Positions 11,901-22,627 of a stretch of 64,000 nt of DNA are shown here, in pieces. Origin of the DNA: Epiperipatus broadwayi (taxonomy: Eukaryota > Onychophora > Udeonychophora > Euonychophora > Peripatidae). Location of the stretch: positions 2,011,001-2,075,000 of the forward strand of contig JAQFVV010006306.1 in NCBI GenBank assembly GCA_028023455.1, in the 5' to 3' direction. The translations under genes were made by a program, and so were the position numbers. A model generated the notes under the pieces. The model saw nothing but the letters and a program-made list of their open reading frames with translations. It did no database searches and was not told the DNA's origin. The stretch's first letter is position 1. Every line of letters begins with the position of its first letter.

Positions 11901-12241
11901 TTTCTCCCATTTGCAAGTGTAACCTGAATTGGTTTTACAGGAAGCAAAGGTACAGATTTATTTGCATCCACAATTTTATCATAAACAATCGAGGACAATA
12001 TTGATGCCTGACTTCCAGAGTCCACCAAAGCATTGACAAGAACACTTTCAATATAAATTTTGACAATAGGACAACTATATAATATAGGAGGGTCCACAAC
12101 CTCATAAGGTTCCAACAGATCAATATTAAGGTCTATACTATTAACATATGCTTTTTCATTGTCTATATGGTTCCTCCCCAAGTTAGCAACAGGCACCCAC
12201 AGCGAGGAACTTTTCCATGAGGCCCCCTCTAGTTTAATGCA
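8939..12241 (-). CDS. pol: Gypsy Pol polyprotein (PR-RT-RNase H-IN)
   Basis: Polyprotein of a Ty3/Gypsy element that copies element RNA into DNA and integrates it. Residues are numbered from the GTG at 12196. The aspartic protease active site DSG is at 59-61. The reverse transcriptase has the FDLTASYWQIPL motif near 323, MPFGL near 357 and YVDD at 387-390. RNase H has TDSSNFGLG at 535, SDHRSLEF at 602 and ADALSR at 645. Integrase has a zinc-binding pair H758/H763 with C793/C796, then catalytic D825, D884 and E919 with the canonical 35-residue last spacing. The frame is open without a stop from just after a TAG at 12244-12242 and lacks an ATG at its head. It overlaps the end of gag in the -1 frame, so production by ribosomal frameshifting is expected. 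The C-terminal part resembles the post-catalytic DNA-binding region; no chromodomain was recognised. All catalytic residues are present. Confidence 0.95.
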   Translation of the reverse strand, partial: CIKLEGASWKSSSLWVPVANLGRNHIDNEKAYVNSIDLNIDLLEPYEVVDPPILYSCPIVKIYIESVLVNALVDSGSQASILSSIVYDKIVDANKSVPLLPVKPIQVTLANGRKAKLMNKQTWLNVKIGESEFGHVFLIMPDLIHEVIIGSDFMSLNKCNIDFKNKLFAFNNDSCQFYDNIDVQLNQLMVIHDTSVELNIKIKLDDSNILDIDYKEQLHQLMIQYKDIFSKIPGIIGGYVHRIKLKDEAPFQQRSYPIPYQYQAEVQQQINKMIEWHIVKKSPSAYVNPLVIVRKRNGSVRVCLDARALNQLTIPERDVPPPIHELLIKFKGKYIFSTFDLTASYWQIPLHTDDQKYTAFRFEGQSYVFERMPFGLINSGAGLIRCLDRIFSTQLKNKIIMYVDDIVIASADIYEHLDDLGLFFFECHTNNIKINLEKCTLVATEITFLGHLVSDQGIKPHPDKVTAIQNFPIPKTKKQLKSFLGLCNYYHKFYQDFYNDTMSLSLLLKGNVKWKWNNEHTLEFNKIKATFLKKVILAYPDFGKIFYLQTDSSNFGLGVVLYQLDDFQKPQILYFLSRRLKGPELNYSVTEKEALAVVWAFQKLRQFLLGSEVVVLSDHRSLEFLNKSYLNNERLVRWSLYLQQFQYKIQYYEGGKNVIADALSRNPVDTLSFHPNHHNIVITNIELVTDETIEGDYKNLAVEQSQDVKFGRIIKLLSDPTVPIGQNRNINRIKSRYKLYQGMLMYQTIPNKDSSWKVVIPRSMTNRLISYVHCKYGHYGSPKLEHILKKYFYWSNMYTSIVSQLRHCEICQKSKHSGKSHAGILQPILPEGPNEILSLDFYGPLPPFNKQKFILVTYDLFTKYVCAYPVPKTDAKNVIKSLSNSQFPLVGKPMSILTDHATAFISSTWRKWIRRQNIRHIMSSIRNPQSNPCERVMRELSRLFRVYVKDNHRLWVNKLPEVINYINITMNESTKFAPIRLQFGIQEPLLIKTPLPIILEEIDSNLDLEKARQNLRKMGQKRSKQDKGKPHPFKVGDFVFVRTPHVSNLKKNEFRKFLSLYNGPFMIESQVGENAFMLSTPEGIRGTYNARSLKPVPSIN

Positions 12242-12242
12242 C
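12229..12242 (-). promoter_or_regulatory. Candidate -1 ribosomal frameshift site
   Basis: The sense strand reads A-TTA-AAC-TAG: the gag stop codon follows an ATTAAAC heptamer immediately. Pol is in the -1 frame, and its open stretch begins at 12241, just inside this overlap. The A-site AAC-to-AAA slip is the one used by many viral sites; the P-site TTA-to-ATT slip is weaker. A GC-rich GAGGGGGCCTC inverted repeat begins directly downstream and could pause ribosomes. Confidence 0.6.
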
Positions 12243-14151
12243 TACTTTTAACATTTGTTTGAATATCCTTTTTGTTAAGTAGTTTAATTCCACTAACAGA
12301 AGGTTGATTTCTATCTTGGGTCTTTTTACTTATATTAGGTTGACCATGAACTCTATTATAAAAATTTGGTCGTTTATAACTACGACTCCTGCTCTCGTAT
12401 CTTTTATCTCGATAAGGACTTCTTATTGGAGCAACATTTACATTAGCCATGGAATAGTTATGAGAAGCTCTAGCCTCCTTTCCACCTCTATATTTGTTTT
12501 CTAGGTCACATTCACTTGTCTCAAGTGCATCTAAGATCTCTGACACTTCATCAATTGTGTACTTATCCGCAGCAATTAAAACTTGTTCAATCTGTCGAGG
12601 TAAGTTATGTCTTAAGATCCTAACTATATGATGCTCAGACAAAGGAAATGCAGTTAAAGTTTTAAGCTTGACCGCCTGTCCACGAAAAAATTGAGTATAG
12701 CTACCTTTATTAGCATTATACTTTTCTCGAGTAATCTGATAACGCATGTTATCCTGGCGATCTTCACCCCAGAAACTTGACATTATTAAATGTTTGAAAT
12801 CTCCATATGTTTGAGGACAATCAAACAAAGACTGCCACCAATCTTTTGCAGCAGCATAAAGATGGTTGCTGGAGATAGCCAATTTTTCTCGTTCTGTAAA
12901 TGTACACAGAGTAAATAATTCTTCCAGATTTTGAAGAAATTCCAAAGGGTTTTCTAAATACTCCCCTTTAAATGGCTTAATTTTTAGAAATTTAAGAGCT
13001 GTAGATCCACCCATAGACATATCTGTGTTCTTAACATCATGGGCCACAGATTTAATTTCCAATGGTTTTTGGAAACTGGGCGTTGGGCGGATATCAGTAA
13101 AATTATTATCTGATATAACTACTTCTTTAACAGAGGTCTCTGTTCCATCTACATAATATTTAGTATTTTGACCAATGACATTATTTTTCTCTTGAGCCTT
13201 TTGCATTTCTAACATTTTTAGCTGAAGATTTTCAATCATTGCCTCTAGTTTCTGCCCTTCTTTAAACTCATTTGATTCATTTGGCCACTCTTGACCTTTG
13301 TCCCTCACTTCCTTCAACTCTTTTTGCATCATTTCTAAGTTTCCCATAAATTTAGCATTAGTCTTTTTTAACTCTTTATTTTCGACTTTAGACCTATTGA
13401 TGGTTTCCTCTAAAATCTTTTCAATGCTACCCAACTTTGCTCTACTCTCTGTTGCAGATTCATTTATATTCTGAAATTTACTTTCCACTTCAGTTTTTAT
13501 TTCATCAATAGATCTGGCAGATTGAGACTCGACTTCTTGAACTTTATGGTTCATCTCACTAATTATTTGGGTCAACTGACTCTTTGAGTCTCCCATTGCC
13601 ACATCAAGCACTTTCAATTTAGTGTCCACATTCTCCTCTAAGTGCTTTTTATAGTCAAAGAAATTAGCCTTAATTTCTTCTAATTTAATATCAGATTCCA
13701 CTTTAGCTGCCTTACAACTACTCTCCAAGGATTGGAATTTTTGGTTAAATTCCTCTACTGTCTTTACTCTAGCAGCTTCAATTTTTTCTTTCACAAATTC
13801 CTGAACTTCAGCCATTTTATTCTCAAAACTATCTAATTTTATAGACTGTTCATTTAATTTTTCATTCATCTCCTTTTGAGAAGTAGACTGTTCATTTAAT
13901 TTTTCAGTCTGTTCATTTAATTTCTCAGTCATCTCCTTTTGAGAAACAGACTGTTCATTTAATTTCTCAGTCACCTCTTTTTGAGAAATTAGCATCTCTT
14001 TTTGAGAAAGAGATTGTTCACTTAATTTTTTAGACTGTTCATTCATTCCAATCTCAATGCGTTGGAGCATTATCATAAACCGTTGTTGGAAATCAAAATC
14101 AGGAATTTCTTGAGTTGTCTCAGGATAATTAAATTCTTCAGAATCACTCAT
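12229..14151 (-). CDS. gag: Gypsy Gag with coiled-coil repeats
   Basis: 640-residue structural protein that assembles the virus-like particle. The ATG at 14151 gives MSDSEEFNYP. Residues 38-104 consist of near-repeats of KLNEQSxSQKEM, followed by heptad-like, highly charged sequence to about 330, so a long coiled coil is predicted. A retrotransposon-gag-like domain follows (about 390-560), with LEFLQNLEELF, AAAKDWW and a YxxFxxQAVKLKTL segment, as in Ty3/Gypsy gag capsids. The C-terminus has an arginine- and tyrosine-rich stretch (about 585-615) in place of the usual CCHC zinc knuckle, which I did not find. The frame is intact and ends in TAG at 12231-12229, directly at the frameshift site into pol. 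Confidence 0.88.
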   Translation of the reverse strand: MSDSEEFNYPETTQEIPDFDFQQRFMIMLQRIEIGMNEQSKKLSEQSLSQKEMLISQKEVTEKLNEQSVSQKEMTEKLNEQTEKLNEQSTSQKEMNEKLNEQSIKLDSFENKMAEVQEFVKEKIEAARVKTVEEFNQKFQSLESSCKAAKVESDIKLEEIKANFFDYKKHLEENVDTKLKVLDVAMGDSKSQLTQIISEMNHKVQEVESQSARSIDEIKTEVESKFQNINESATESRAKLGSIEKILEETINRSKVENKELKKTNAKFMGNLEMMQKELKEVRDKGQEWPNESNEFKEGQKLEAMIENLQLKMLEMQKAQEKNNVIGQNTKYYVDGTETSVKEVVISDNNFTDIRPTPSFQKPLEIKSVAHDVKNTDMSMGGSTALKFLKIKPFKGEYLENPLEFLQNLEELFTLCTFTEREKLAISSNHLYAAAKDWWQSLFDCPQTYGDFKHLIMSSFWGEDRQDNMRYQITREKYNANKGSYTQFFRGQAVKLKTLTAFPLSEHHIVRILRHNLPRQIEQVLIAADKYTIDEVSEILDALETSECDLENKYRGGKEARASHNYSMANVNVAPIRSPYRDKRYESRSRSYKRPNFYNRVHGQPNISKKTQDRNQPSVSGIKLLNKKDIQTNVKSSALN

Positions 14152-14744
14152 TTTGAATATTTTATGACTACTATTTCAATATTTTATGAAACCAAGCTTT
14201 TTACTCTTCTAAAATATGTGTTTTAGTAATAATGATTAATTAAAATCTTATTCAAGCCGACCAACCATTAAATCCTCACCACCAATAGCTATCCTAGATG
14301 GTATATATCACACTCACTAAAATACTCTGAACCCCCACTTCAAATATTTGCAATATTATAACAACTACTTTATAAACCCTTGATAATTTCAATTTCTCCC
14401 AATTCAATCATAAATATTGGTATATCTCAGAATACGATTGCTATGGTCATCAGAAATCTATATAAGTAACTTGGAGAAATATAGCAGTAAAACATACAAT
14501 ATTTCATCACTATGATAGAGCATTTGTCACATGATAATATTCTTATAATATGGGAAATTAAAATTGTAATCGACAATCATTAATTAATTTAGTTCACATT
14601 ACCATCTTGCACTATGCAACAATCAATTAATCAAATCGCATGTTTATAAAGTGCTAAACTGTAATTGCACACCTATAATAACTATATAACTTCAACATCT
14701 CGGGCCGATAAAATTGTAACCCTAACACATCGAGCCGACCACTT
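14152..14744 (-). other. 5' leader of the Gypsy element
   Basis: Roughly 590 bp of untranslated leader between the primer binding site and the gag start. No open frame or repeat was recognised; a packaging signal would be expected here but is not identifiable by eye. Confidence 0.6.
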
Positions 14745-14752
14745 GGGCGCCA
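14745..14752 (-). other. Primer binding site, tRNA-Lys type
   Basis: The sense strand reads TGGCGCCC starting at 14752, five bases inside the 5' LTR end. These eight bases complement the 3' end (GGGCGCCA) of animal tRNA-Lys. Complementarity breaks at the next base, so the assignment rests on eight bases and position. Confidence 0.65.
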
Positions 14753-14757
14753 AAAGC

Positions 14758-17700
14758 TATAACCAAACATCTGCTAGCCTGCCACGTTGCGGGCCAAAAG
14801 TTATAACCATAACACTCGACGATGACCACCTAATGAGATGATGATGGCCACCACGTTTGCATCGCCAAAACTGTAAGCAAACAAAAGATCTCCAGCCAAT
14901 GGCCATCTAAGACCCTTTAAAGTTGGGCAGCCAATAGCTGTAACCATAAAGTGCGTGGTCTCAACTACGTCACCTAAGTGTATTATTATAAAACATATTA
15001 AACAAATTATAAGTGCAGTTTTATCACTCTTAAATCTCAATTTGCGATTTTTATGGTATGCGACCCTATAGCCGACCATGTACAAGATAGTGTACTTTGT
15101 GGAATTGTATAAAATTATGAAACTAATACAGATGCTAGTCTAGGTAAAGCTTTGCAATTAAAAAATGAATACTTGGGTTCTTTTATAATTTAGTATATCA
15201 TTGAGACTCTTATTGTTTTGACGAATGTCAATTTAAAATTGTTAAGTAAAGATATTTGATCGTGAAATTATTTGATAAATCTGTTTATAAGCTTAATAAT
15301 TAATCTGTATTTTATACTAGAATCAACCACGCAAAGCCACAATGATGGAAAAAGGTAAATGGGATTTTATTGTACCTTACCAATCATATACAACCAAAGA
15401 CAAAAAGCATCTTAATGTTTTCTCAAAAAATATTTATAAACTCTTTCTATCATGTAGACAATAATATGTACTTAAATGTATGCTATTCACTGTATGCTAT
15501 ATCCAAAGTTTAGGATTTCTAATGTTATTGAATGACACATAGCAACGGCACAGTAAGTTTAACTATAAATCAATCTTTATTTACAAACTTTTTGAACAAT
15601 AAATAGTTTATTTCAATATTTAAATAAAACATAACCAAACAAATAAAATAAATAAATGATATTTCAATAGACTTTCTTCAGTACATTTTGTAGGTATAGT
15701 TTTAACAAAACCTAATCATACCTTATTTCAATCTACTATAATGAACATTGAGACAATTATTAAATTCAGCATTAACCTCTGAAACAATAAACATCATTTC
15801 CAGATTCAATATATCCCTTCCATAAACTTATAATCATATAATAAATAATATGATGTATGTATGATTTCACTATCATGTAATAATTAATTAAAATGAAAAT
15901 GTAAACTTACACTCCGGTAGATAATAATCAACTAACAGTTAATTATTATGAAGTACTTGAATAGAATGTCCTGTTACCATTTGTTAATCTAAACAATAAA
16001 ATTATGCTTACCAAATGAAGAAGATGATTTAGCAGATTAACTAAATACTTTGCCCAACTTATATCTGTGAAGCAAACATATTCCTGTGGATGTATTCATC
16101 TACACATAGGAATAAAATAATACTAAACGTTTTGCGTATTTAAACATTATCATAAAGTCACACGTATAATCACAAAATTCCGCGGATTAACCACCAGCGC
16201 AGGAATATGTGTAAAATACAACATGGCAATTAAATAATCTGCGGATTAACCACCAGCACAGATTAAAGCCCTTTAATATTCTAAAAACAAACATTATAAT
16301 TTACTTCACAGTAAAGTGCAAAAATCATCATCCTCAATTCATCTGACCATTCAGAATACGCTGACACTTTAGCAAATGTGGGTTCTTGCTTAGTAAAATA
16401 TTACAATAATCAGGACAGCTAATGTACTACTTATCTTGCTTAAAATAAACCTGTGTAATATAATGTAAATAATATTGGAGTGGGAATATAAATCTGGAAA
16501 GACTCACAATATCTCACAAAGATTAATACGTCTCATGAATTCATTATATCTTGTTTAAGCTTTTTCCGCGAGCGCTATTCTTTGAATAAATATGTTATTC
16601 AACCTTTATTAATGTGAATCTAACAAATATAAATTATGAACTTCATATGCGAGTTCATATAACGATAAAATTTAAATAAATGTATAATTTATTAATTATA
16701 TAACATTTAAGAGTGTGTGTGTGATAAAATCAAATCTAAAGCATTATAGTTCAGCACGTGAATTTTAAAAGATGTATATCACTAATTGGATTGTATAGTA
16801 TTTTATAATTCCTGATGGGATCCGTTGAATCCATGTACAATGTGTAGAATAATTATTATATAAGGTAATAGCTATAGCTGTAGTTATATTCCATCCATGC
16901 AATTATATCCATTTGGTTAGTTATTAAAACAATATTAGATTAACGATTTGCGTGGCTCTCCAAACACGAAACAATTCCAAACAGAATACGTAGAATTTAA
17001 ATGAAAATGTTTTTCATAAAGTTATTAATCACTACATCCTGATCAAAAGTGTTTCAAGTTTATCCTATCCATGCAAGTATTTATTTATCCATTGCGTTAA
17101 TCCAGGAATAACTATTTACAGCAACTAATTTATACATTTTTAAACAGACGATAATATTATAAAATAGCTCTAATTAATTTTTGAAGAATAATTTTGATCC
17201 AATTGTTGAACAAATTAACTAGCAAATATTAATGGCACTATAAAGTTAATTATCAATCAATATTATATTTTATTAGAATTAAACATGGAAATATTAACTA
17301 TTTTGATAGCTTTAGCATTTTATTTTAACTTAAACTTTTTTTCTTTTTAAAAAAACAAATTTTCATTTTCATCAAACTTTTATGATTAAAACATTGATCT
17401 AAATTTTCCAAATTATAGATTAATAAACATTTTGAAACATACCAATTTCTTGCAGGTAATTCTTTCAAACTTAAACTGGGAAGCTCCGACATTTCAACAA
17501 ATGTAATATTGGAAATACTATCGGTGATTTGATTCTTGGCCGTCCGACTTGAAAAGATTTATAAATCTAGTGATCCATATTAATTAGATACCACTAAATT
17601 ATTCTATGTTTATAACAAATTTTGTGGTCATTTAGTTACTTATTAACGGTTTCAAATTGAGCTCAGCAAATTGACAACATTTGCCTTTACCATTTTGTTC

Positions 17701-18126
17701 TTTCTCCCTCCAAAGACAAAACTAACAGACGATATTCTCCTAGAAATTCGCGCTCTTTTCTTTTATTACATTGAGACGCCTACGCAATTAGTGTATTTAT
17801 TTTTAATAATTTATTTAAATTGAACAAATGGTTTTATTTTAATTCAATAGAAATAATAATTTAAGATTACTTTAAATAAATAAAACAAAATATTATTTTT
17901 AATAATATTTTACCAAATTTTAATATGTTGTAAAAAATTTTAAAAAGTTAAACATTCCGATATGAGTTAGCATATGGAATGAAGCAAATTGAAAATTATT
18001 AAAATAATTTCAGAAAGTAATCTTTTCAAATGCGAATCAAGCCAACCAAATCACCAACAGAAGAAAGAGAAATTTTTATATAAGTTACATCAATGAATAT
18101 ATTTTCTACTAAAATATATGGTTACA
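14758..18126 (-). repeat. 5' LTR of the Gypsy element
   Basis: 3,369 bp, the direct-repeat partner of 5414-8781. The outer end TGTAACC at 18126 lies against a (TA)n tract. A 94-codon frame (15085-14801) lies in the last part of the LTR and is shortened by a one-base indel in the other LTR, so it is probably not a protein. Twin hairpins occur at 16177-16206 and 16236-16264. Confidence 0.93.
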
Positions 18127-18168
18127 ATATATATATATATATTTATATATATATATATATATATATAT
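18127..18168. repeat. (TA)n microsatellite
   Basis: Interrupted TA repeat between the Gypsy element and the next repeat; it matches the TA tract left of the element at 5388-5413. Confidence 0.85.
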
Positions 18169-21100
18169 TGTGCCCTTTTGTATGGGTCACCATTTAAGTT
18201 TTGTGCTAATCTAGTAGAAAATTTTAAATTTAAGAAGTATTTTAAAATGTGTGATGTTGACTTTGCTTGTGGTAATGTTACCATAAGTTTAATTAAAGCA
18301 ATCTATGAGTATTTGATATGTGAATTGTGTTGATATTGAGAAGATATTTAAAATGATGATGATTATGATGTAATACTGCATTAATAAATTTAATAACAAA
18401 TGTTTAAAGCTAAAGTATTTAAAAGACAAGTTTAAATTAGACAAAGATATTTATTTAATTTAAAATATATGTTAAAAGTGAATAGAAATATTTTAAATTA
18501 TAAGTACTTAAATTGAGATTAATATTTGATTTTAATCATATCAAATAATTATTTTAAAATCTGATATAATATCTTATTTATTTTTAAAAATAAATATTTA
18601 TTTTAAAAAAGCAATTGTTAAGTTATTTTTAGATTATAGGAAGCGTTTCTTGTATTGTAAAAAAAAAAACAGATGTTAATTAAAGATACACATACATGCT
18701 TGGAAGCTTTCTCATAATGTTGCAAAAACTATTTTAAAATTATGTTGTGAAATTTATAAATAATACGTGAGTTATCACGAGATAAAAATTAAAGATATTA
18801 ATGTAAATATTAAATTTGATTTTAAAAAATATTGTCTTAAAAATATAACGTATTTAAAAAGATTTAGTTTATTTTAAATGATCTTATAAAAGTTAAGATT
18901 TAAATTAAGTGAGAAAGAATATTTTTAAAAAATGTTTAATAGATTTAAATAAACGATAAAGATTATTTATTTTAAAATGTAATAATATTAAATATTAAAT
19001 AAGTCATTATTTTATTTTTAATAGTGAGTTGATAAATATGTAAATAAGCTAGAAAGTTTGATTGTTTAAATGTACCAATCAGATAAGGAGTTTCTGCTAG
19101 TATAAAAGCTGGATTCAATTGTTGAAGGGGGCTCTCTGTAATTAAATTTCTAAGTCGATTGTGCTATTGAGAAAATAGCTAAGTAAATTTAAAAACGCTC
19201 TTAAAATCAGTGTTAAAATCATAAGAGTGTTATTGTATATAATTTTATAATTTTTTAAATGATAAGTATGCAGTAGAAACTTAATAATTCCCTATTGGTC
19301 TTCTCAATATTGAAACTCAATTTACGTACGAATAATCATGGAAACACCACGTATTGTAGAAATATATCAGAAACTTTACGCTAGAAAAATAACAGACACT
19401 GGATTAGTACATAAAACCATGAGATGGAGAAAAGTAATATTTTGGACTATAAATAGTTTTAAAAGTTTAAATTACTATTGTCTATTATAAATAGATATTT
19501 AAAAGAAATATGAATACTTCTATAGAAAGAAAGTATTTTTGCAGATTTTAAAAGATTAAAATGTATATCTTAAGTAAAGATATAAGAAGTAGTAATTTTA
19601 ATAAATACTTGCCTTGTTAAGTCTTTGTGCTTAAAAGACTAAATATTGACGATTTGAAAAGGCAAATAGATTATAAATATGATTATTTAAAATCGTAATA
19701 TAATAAAATTATTATATTGAAGTAATCTAAAACGCTGGACGTTATAGATGGAAAAATAGATTCTTACCTAGATATATTGTTTTGAAAAATGCGCAAGTAA
19801 TACATGGATGTCCAAATCAAGTCAAACTAAGTCAAGCAAGCCAAGTTGATTAAAATAATTCAATGTAAAAATAATTTATAAACTATAAATTAATTTAGAA
19901 ATAATAATTTTAAATAATATTTTATGAAGAAATGGATCCAGAAAAAGAACTTATAAACTATTTTTTTTTAAATTTATTTTGCTTTCTTGTGGGAACTTAT
20001 TATTTTTTTAAAAAAAGAACGTTACCATTATTTTTATAAACTTTCAAGAAACACGTGATACAACGGAACAGGAAATAGTGTTCTATTGACTTTATACGTA
20101 GGATATTTGTTAGAACTTTTATGGTAGAACAAAAGACGTCGTTGGAAATATGTAATATAAACTTTTATTTTATTTATTTAACATAAAATTTAAAATATTA
20201 TTAAACTATGAAAAGTAGGTTAGGTACATTTATTAAATAATAACATAAAAATAATATAATAATTAATTACATAAATTTATTTTATAATTAATGTAACACG
20301 GAATATTCTAATGAATGTGTGTAAGTGGAGATGTGAATGATTTTTATATTTTATAAAGCTGCAAATTTCGAAGGATATTGGATAGCAGATTGGACATTAT
20401 TATTATTATGGTAAAAATATTGTATAATGTTTTTTTTAATGAATTTAATATGTTTTTCTTTAGATCAACTGAATATTATGTTGTTGTAGAATGAATGGAT
20501 AGATATTTTATGAAAACACATACATTATATTGGCAACGAACTTTATTAAAATATGCATAAGTTTTAATCTATAATATCAACATGATACAACATTACGTAA
20601 GAAGCTTAGAAATAATTATATGATTCTTTCATAAATAAATTTTGATATTTTATTATGTTATAGTATTAGAATTATATTTATTCTTTATTTAGGTAATTAT
20701 TTTATTATTTACAAGATAAGAATAGATTTGAAAAGACTCTATTTTTTTGTATTTTGTTTTATTAAATAAATTAAGTTACGTTATGGGTAAAAGCTTATAT
20801 TTGGATTGAAGTTTATTAAGTATAGACGATGTAGTATAGGTAATTTGGATGATGAATATTTTATTTAAAGTTGATGTTTGTTTTCCGGAAATTTTAGATA
20901 AAGTTTAGAATATGTTTTATAGATAGAAATTATTAGAAAGGATTAAAATAACACATAAAGTAAAGTAGTGATTTTTACATAGAAAAGAATCATAAAATTT
21001 ATCTAAGGTAATGCTTTATGAATTTGAAATTGATAAAGGATTTAAATAATAGTATTTGAACAGTACAGATATGTAATGCATATTTGATAAAACGTATAAC

Positions 21101-21591
21101 AGGAATTACATTAAGTAAAGTATAAGTACAGTCAATTATTTGTTTTTACATTACAAAGATACATTAATTTTATAAAGCTATTAAGCAATGCTAATAATAA
21201 AGTAAATATATGATAATACATTATAAATGGTAATACTTAATTAATGTAGCTATTTAATTAGTAGAGCTTCATTGTTTACACATGCTACATAAATAATTTT
21301 GACATATATTATTATTTGTAATGGAAGTTTATTAACATTTATTTTAAATCTAAGTTTTGAAAACATACTATAATATTATTAGTATAGTATTTGAAGAATG
21401 TATAATTGCTTGTTAAGCATATGAATTAGTAACAGTATAAACTTCTTGTATTTGTAATTTCTTATTTTATTTGATTTATTTTCTTAAATTCTAAAACTGT
21501 AAATAGTGTAAATAAATTTTATTTGAAGTTATTGTAAATAAATTTGTTAATTTGTTTTAAAAGTGTGTCGAGTTTCATTATTTTTACCACA
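18169..21591 (+). repeat. Candidate long solo LTR of an unidentified element
   Basis: A 3.4-kb AT-rich block begins TGTGCCC and ends TTTTTACCACA, so it has TG...CA ends. It contains a good TATA box (TATAAAAG, 19101-19108). Its last part has repeated AATAAA signals, then GTGTCGAGTTTCATT just before the end, as in the R-U5 part of LTRs. A 50-codon frame starts at 19338 (METPRIVEIYQ). No primer binding site follows, no internal region is attached and no target duplication is evident. Alternatives are a host transcription unit beginning near 19130, or plain AT-rich DNA. It does not resemble the neighbouring Gypsy LTR. Confidence 0.3.
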
Positions 21592-22439
21592 GCATTTTGA
21601 CATCAGATGATTTGAAATAAACATAATATTTGCACAAAATGAATCTGTTATTGTTATTTTAAAAAATGAATACAATATTTGCTCACTATCATTTTATAAG
21701 AATTGATTGACATGAACATAAATATTACAATGGTCATAAGATGATTATAATGCACATTATAAGAATACAGTATTGTTTATTGCCACAGATTATTAAGTAT
21801 AAGATTTTGATCTATTTTAAAATGAAAATACCATATGAAATAAAAGATATACATATAATTGTTTATTTATTTAATGACTGATTATATAATAGAAATAGAT
21901 GAGATTAAATTACACTCTAAGATTAGTATTATTATTATTATTATTAAAATAAGTTAGGTGTATTTAAGTTTGATATAAAATCCCACATCATACTTATTTA
22001 CATAATTTATTATTATTTTAAAACAACTTAGAGGAACCTGAGATTATTTAATTATATTTTAAGTTAAAAGTTAGGAATTATTTTAGTATTATTGAAGATA
22101 ATTTATTTCATTTAAAAGTCATAAGAATGCTATAGATGTAGTAGTAATATGATAAGGTAGTGGTAGTATTCTTATGCCATTGAGACAGTATCTTGGAAGA
22201 TATTAACTCAGTGTAAATCTGCTTATTACTTTGTAACTTTACTTCACAGTCTCATAATTTTATTAAATACTTATTTAAATAATAAATCAATTATATTGAT
22301 TTGGATAATTGATAATAAATTTAATTAAGATGTGATAATATAAAAGTATGTTAAAGATAGATATGCAAATTTTAATTAAGCATAATAATGTAACTGAGCT
22401 AGTTGTATTTTAAACTATTTTATATATCAAGAAGTAAGG
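21592..22439. other. AT-rich DNA, nothing identified
   Basis: No frame or repeat recognised apart from a short ATT trinucleotide run at 21928-21946. Confidence 0.5.
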
Positions 22440-22474
22440 GTACAATATATATATATATATATATACATAACATG

Positions 22475-22518
<44 letters not shown>

Positions 22519-22530
22519 CATGTTATGTTG
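22440..22530. repeat. (TA)n tract inside an inverted repeat
   Basis: ACATAACATGGTGTG at 22465-22479 is the exact reverse complement of 22514-22528. The intervening DNA is a TA repeat, itself self-complementary. The whole can extrude as a cruciform of about 64 bp. Confidence 0.8.
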
Positions 22531-22627
22531 TATGCCATAAGACACATAATCATCTCAATATATATATAACTGAACTAAATTATGACTCTCATGAGAAGCT
22601 ACCAGATGAGCTATGTAGGTGCCTGAA

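Larger units (their letters stand above)
5414..18126 (-). mobile_element. Ty3/Gypsy LTR retrotransposon, nearly full length
   Basis: A 12.7-kb element on the minus strand, bounded by two near-identical direct repeats: the 3' LTR at 5414-8781 and the 5' LTR at 14758-18126. It contains gag (14151-12229) and pol (about 12241-8939) with protease, reverse transcriptase, RNase H and integrase in the Ty3/Gypsy order, and no envelope gene. The primer binding site, a G-rich tract before the 3' LTR, and intact open frames are all present. LTR ends are TGTAACCA and TGGTTATA on the sense strand, so the 3' end is TA rather than the usual CA. It sits inside a (TA)n tract, so the target duplication cannot be read. 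Few LTR differences imply a recent insertion. Confidence 0.93.

Noticed and set aside
14801-15085. 94-codon frame in the 5' LTR (and a shortened version at 5457-5696)
   Set aside because: A one-base indel between the LTRs shortens it, it lies in the presumed R-U5 region, and the composition gives no recognisable protein.
18118-18333. 71-codon frame beginning in the TA tract
   Set aside because: The start is a TA microsatellite translated as alternating residues; the remainder has no protein signature.
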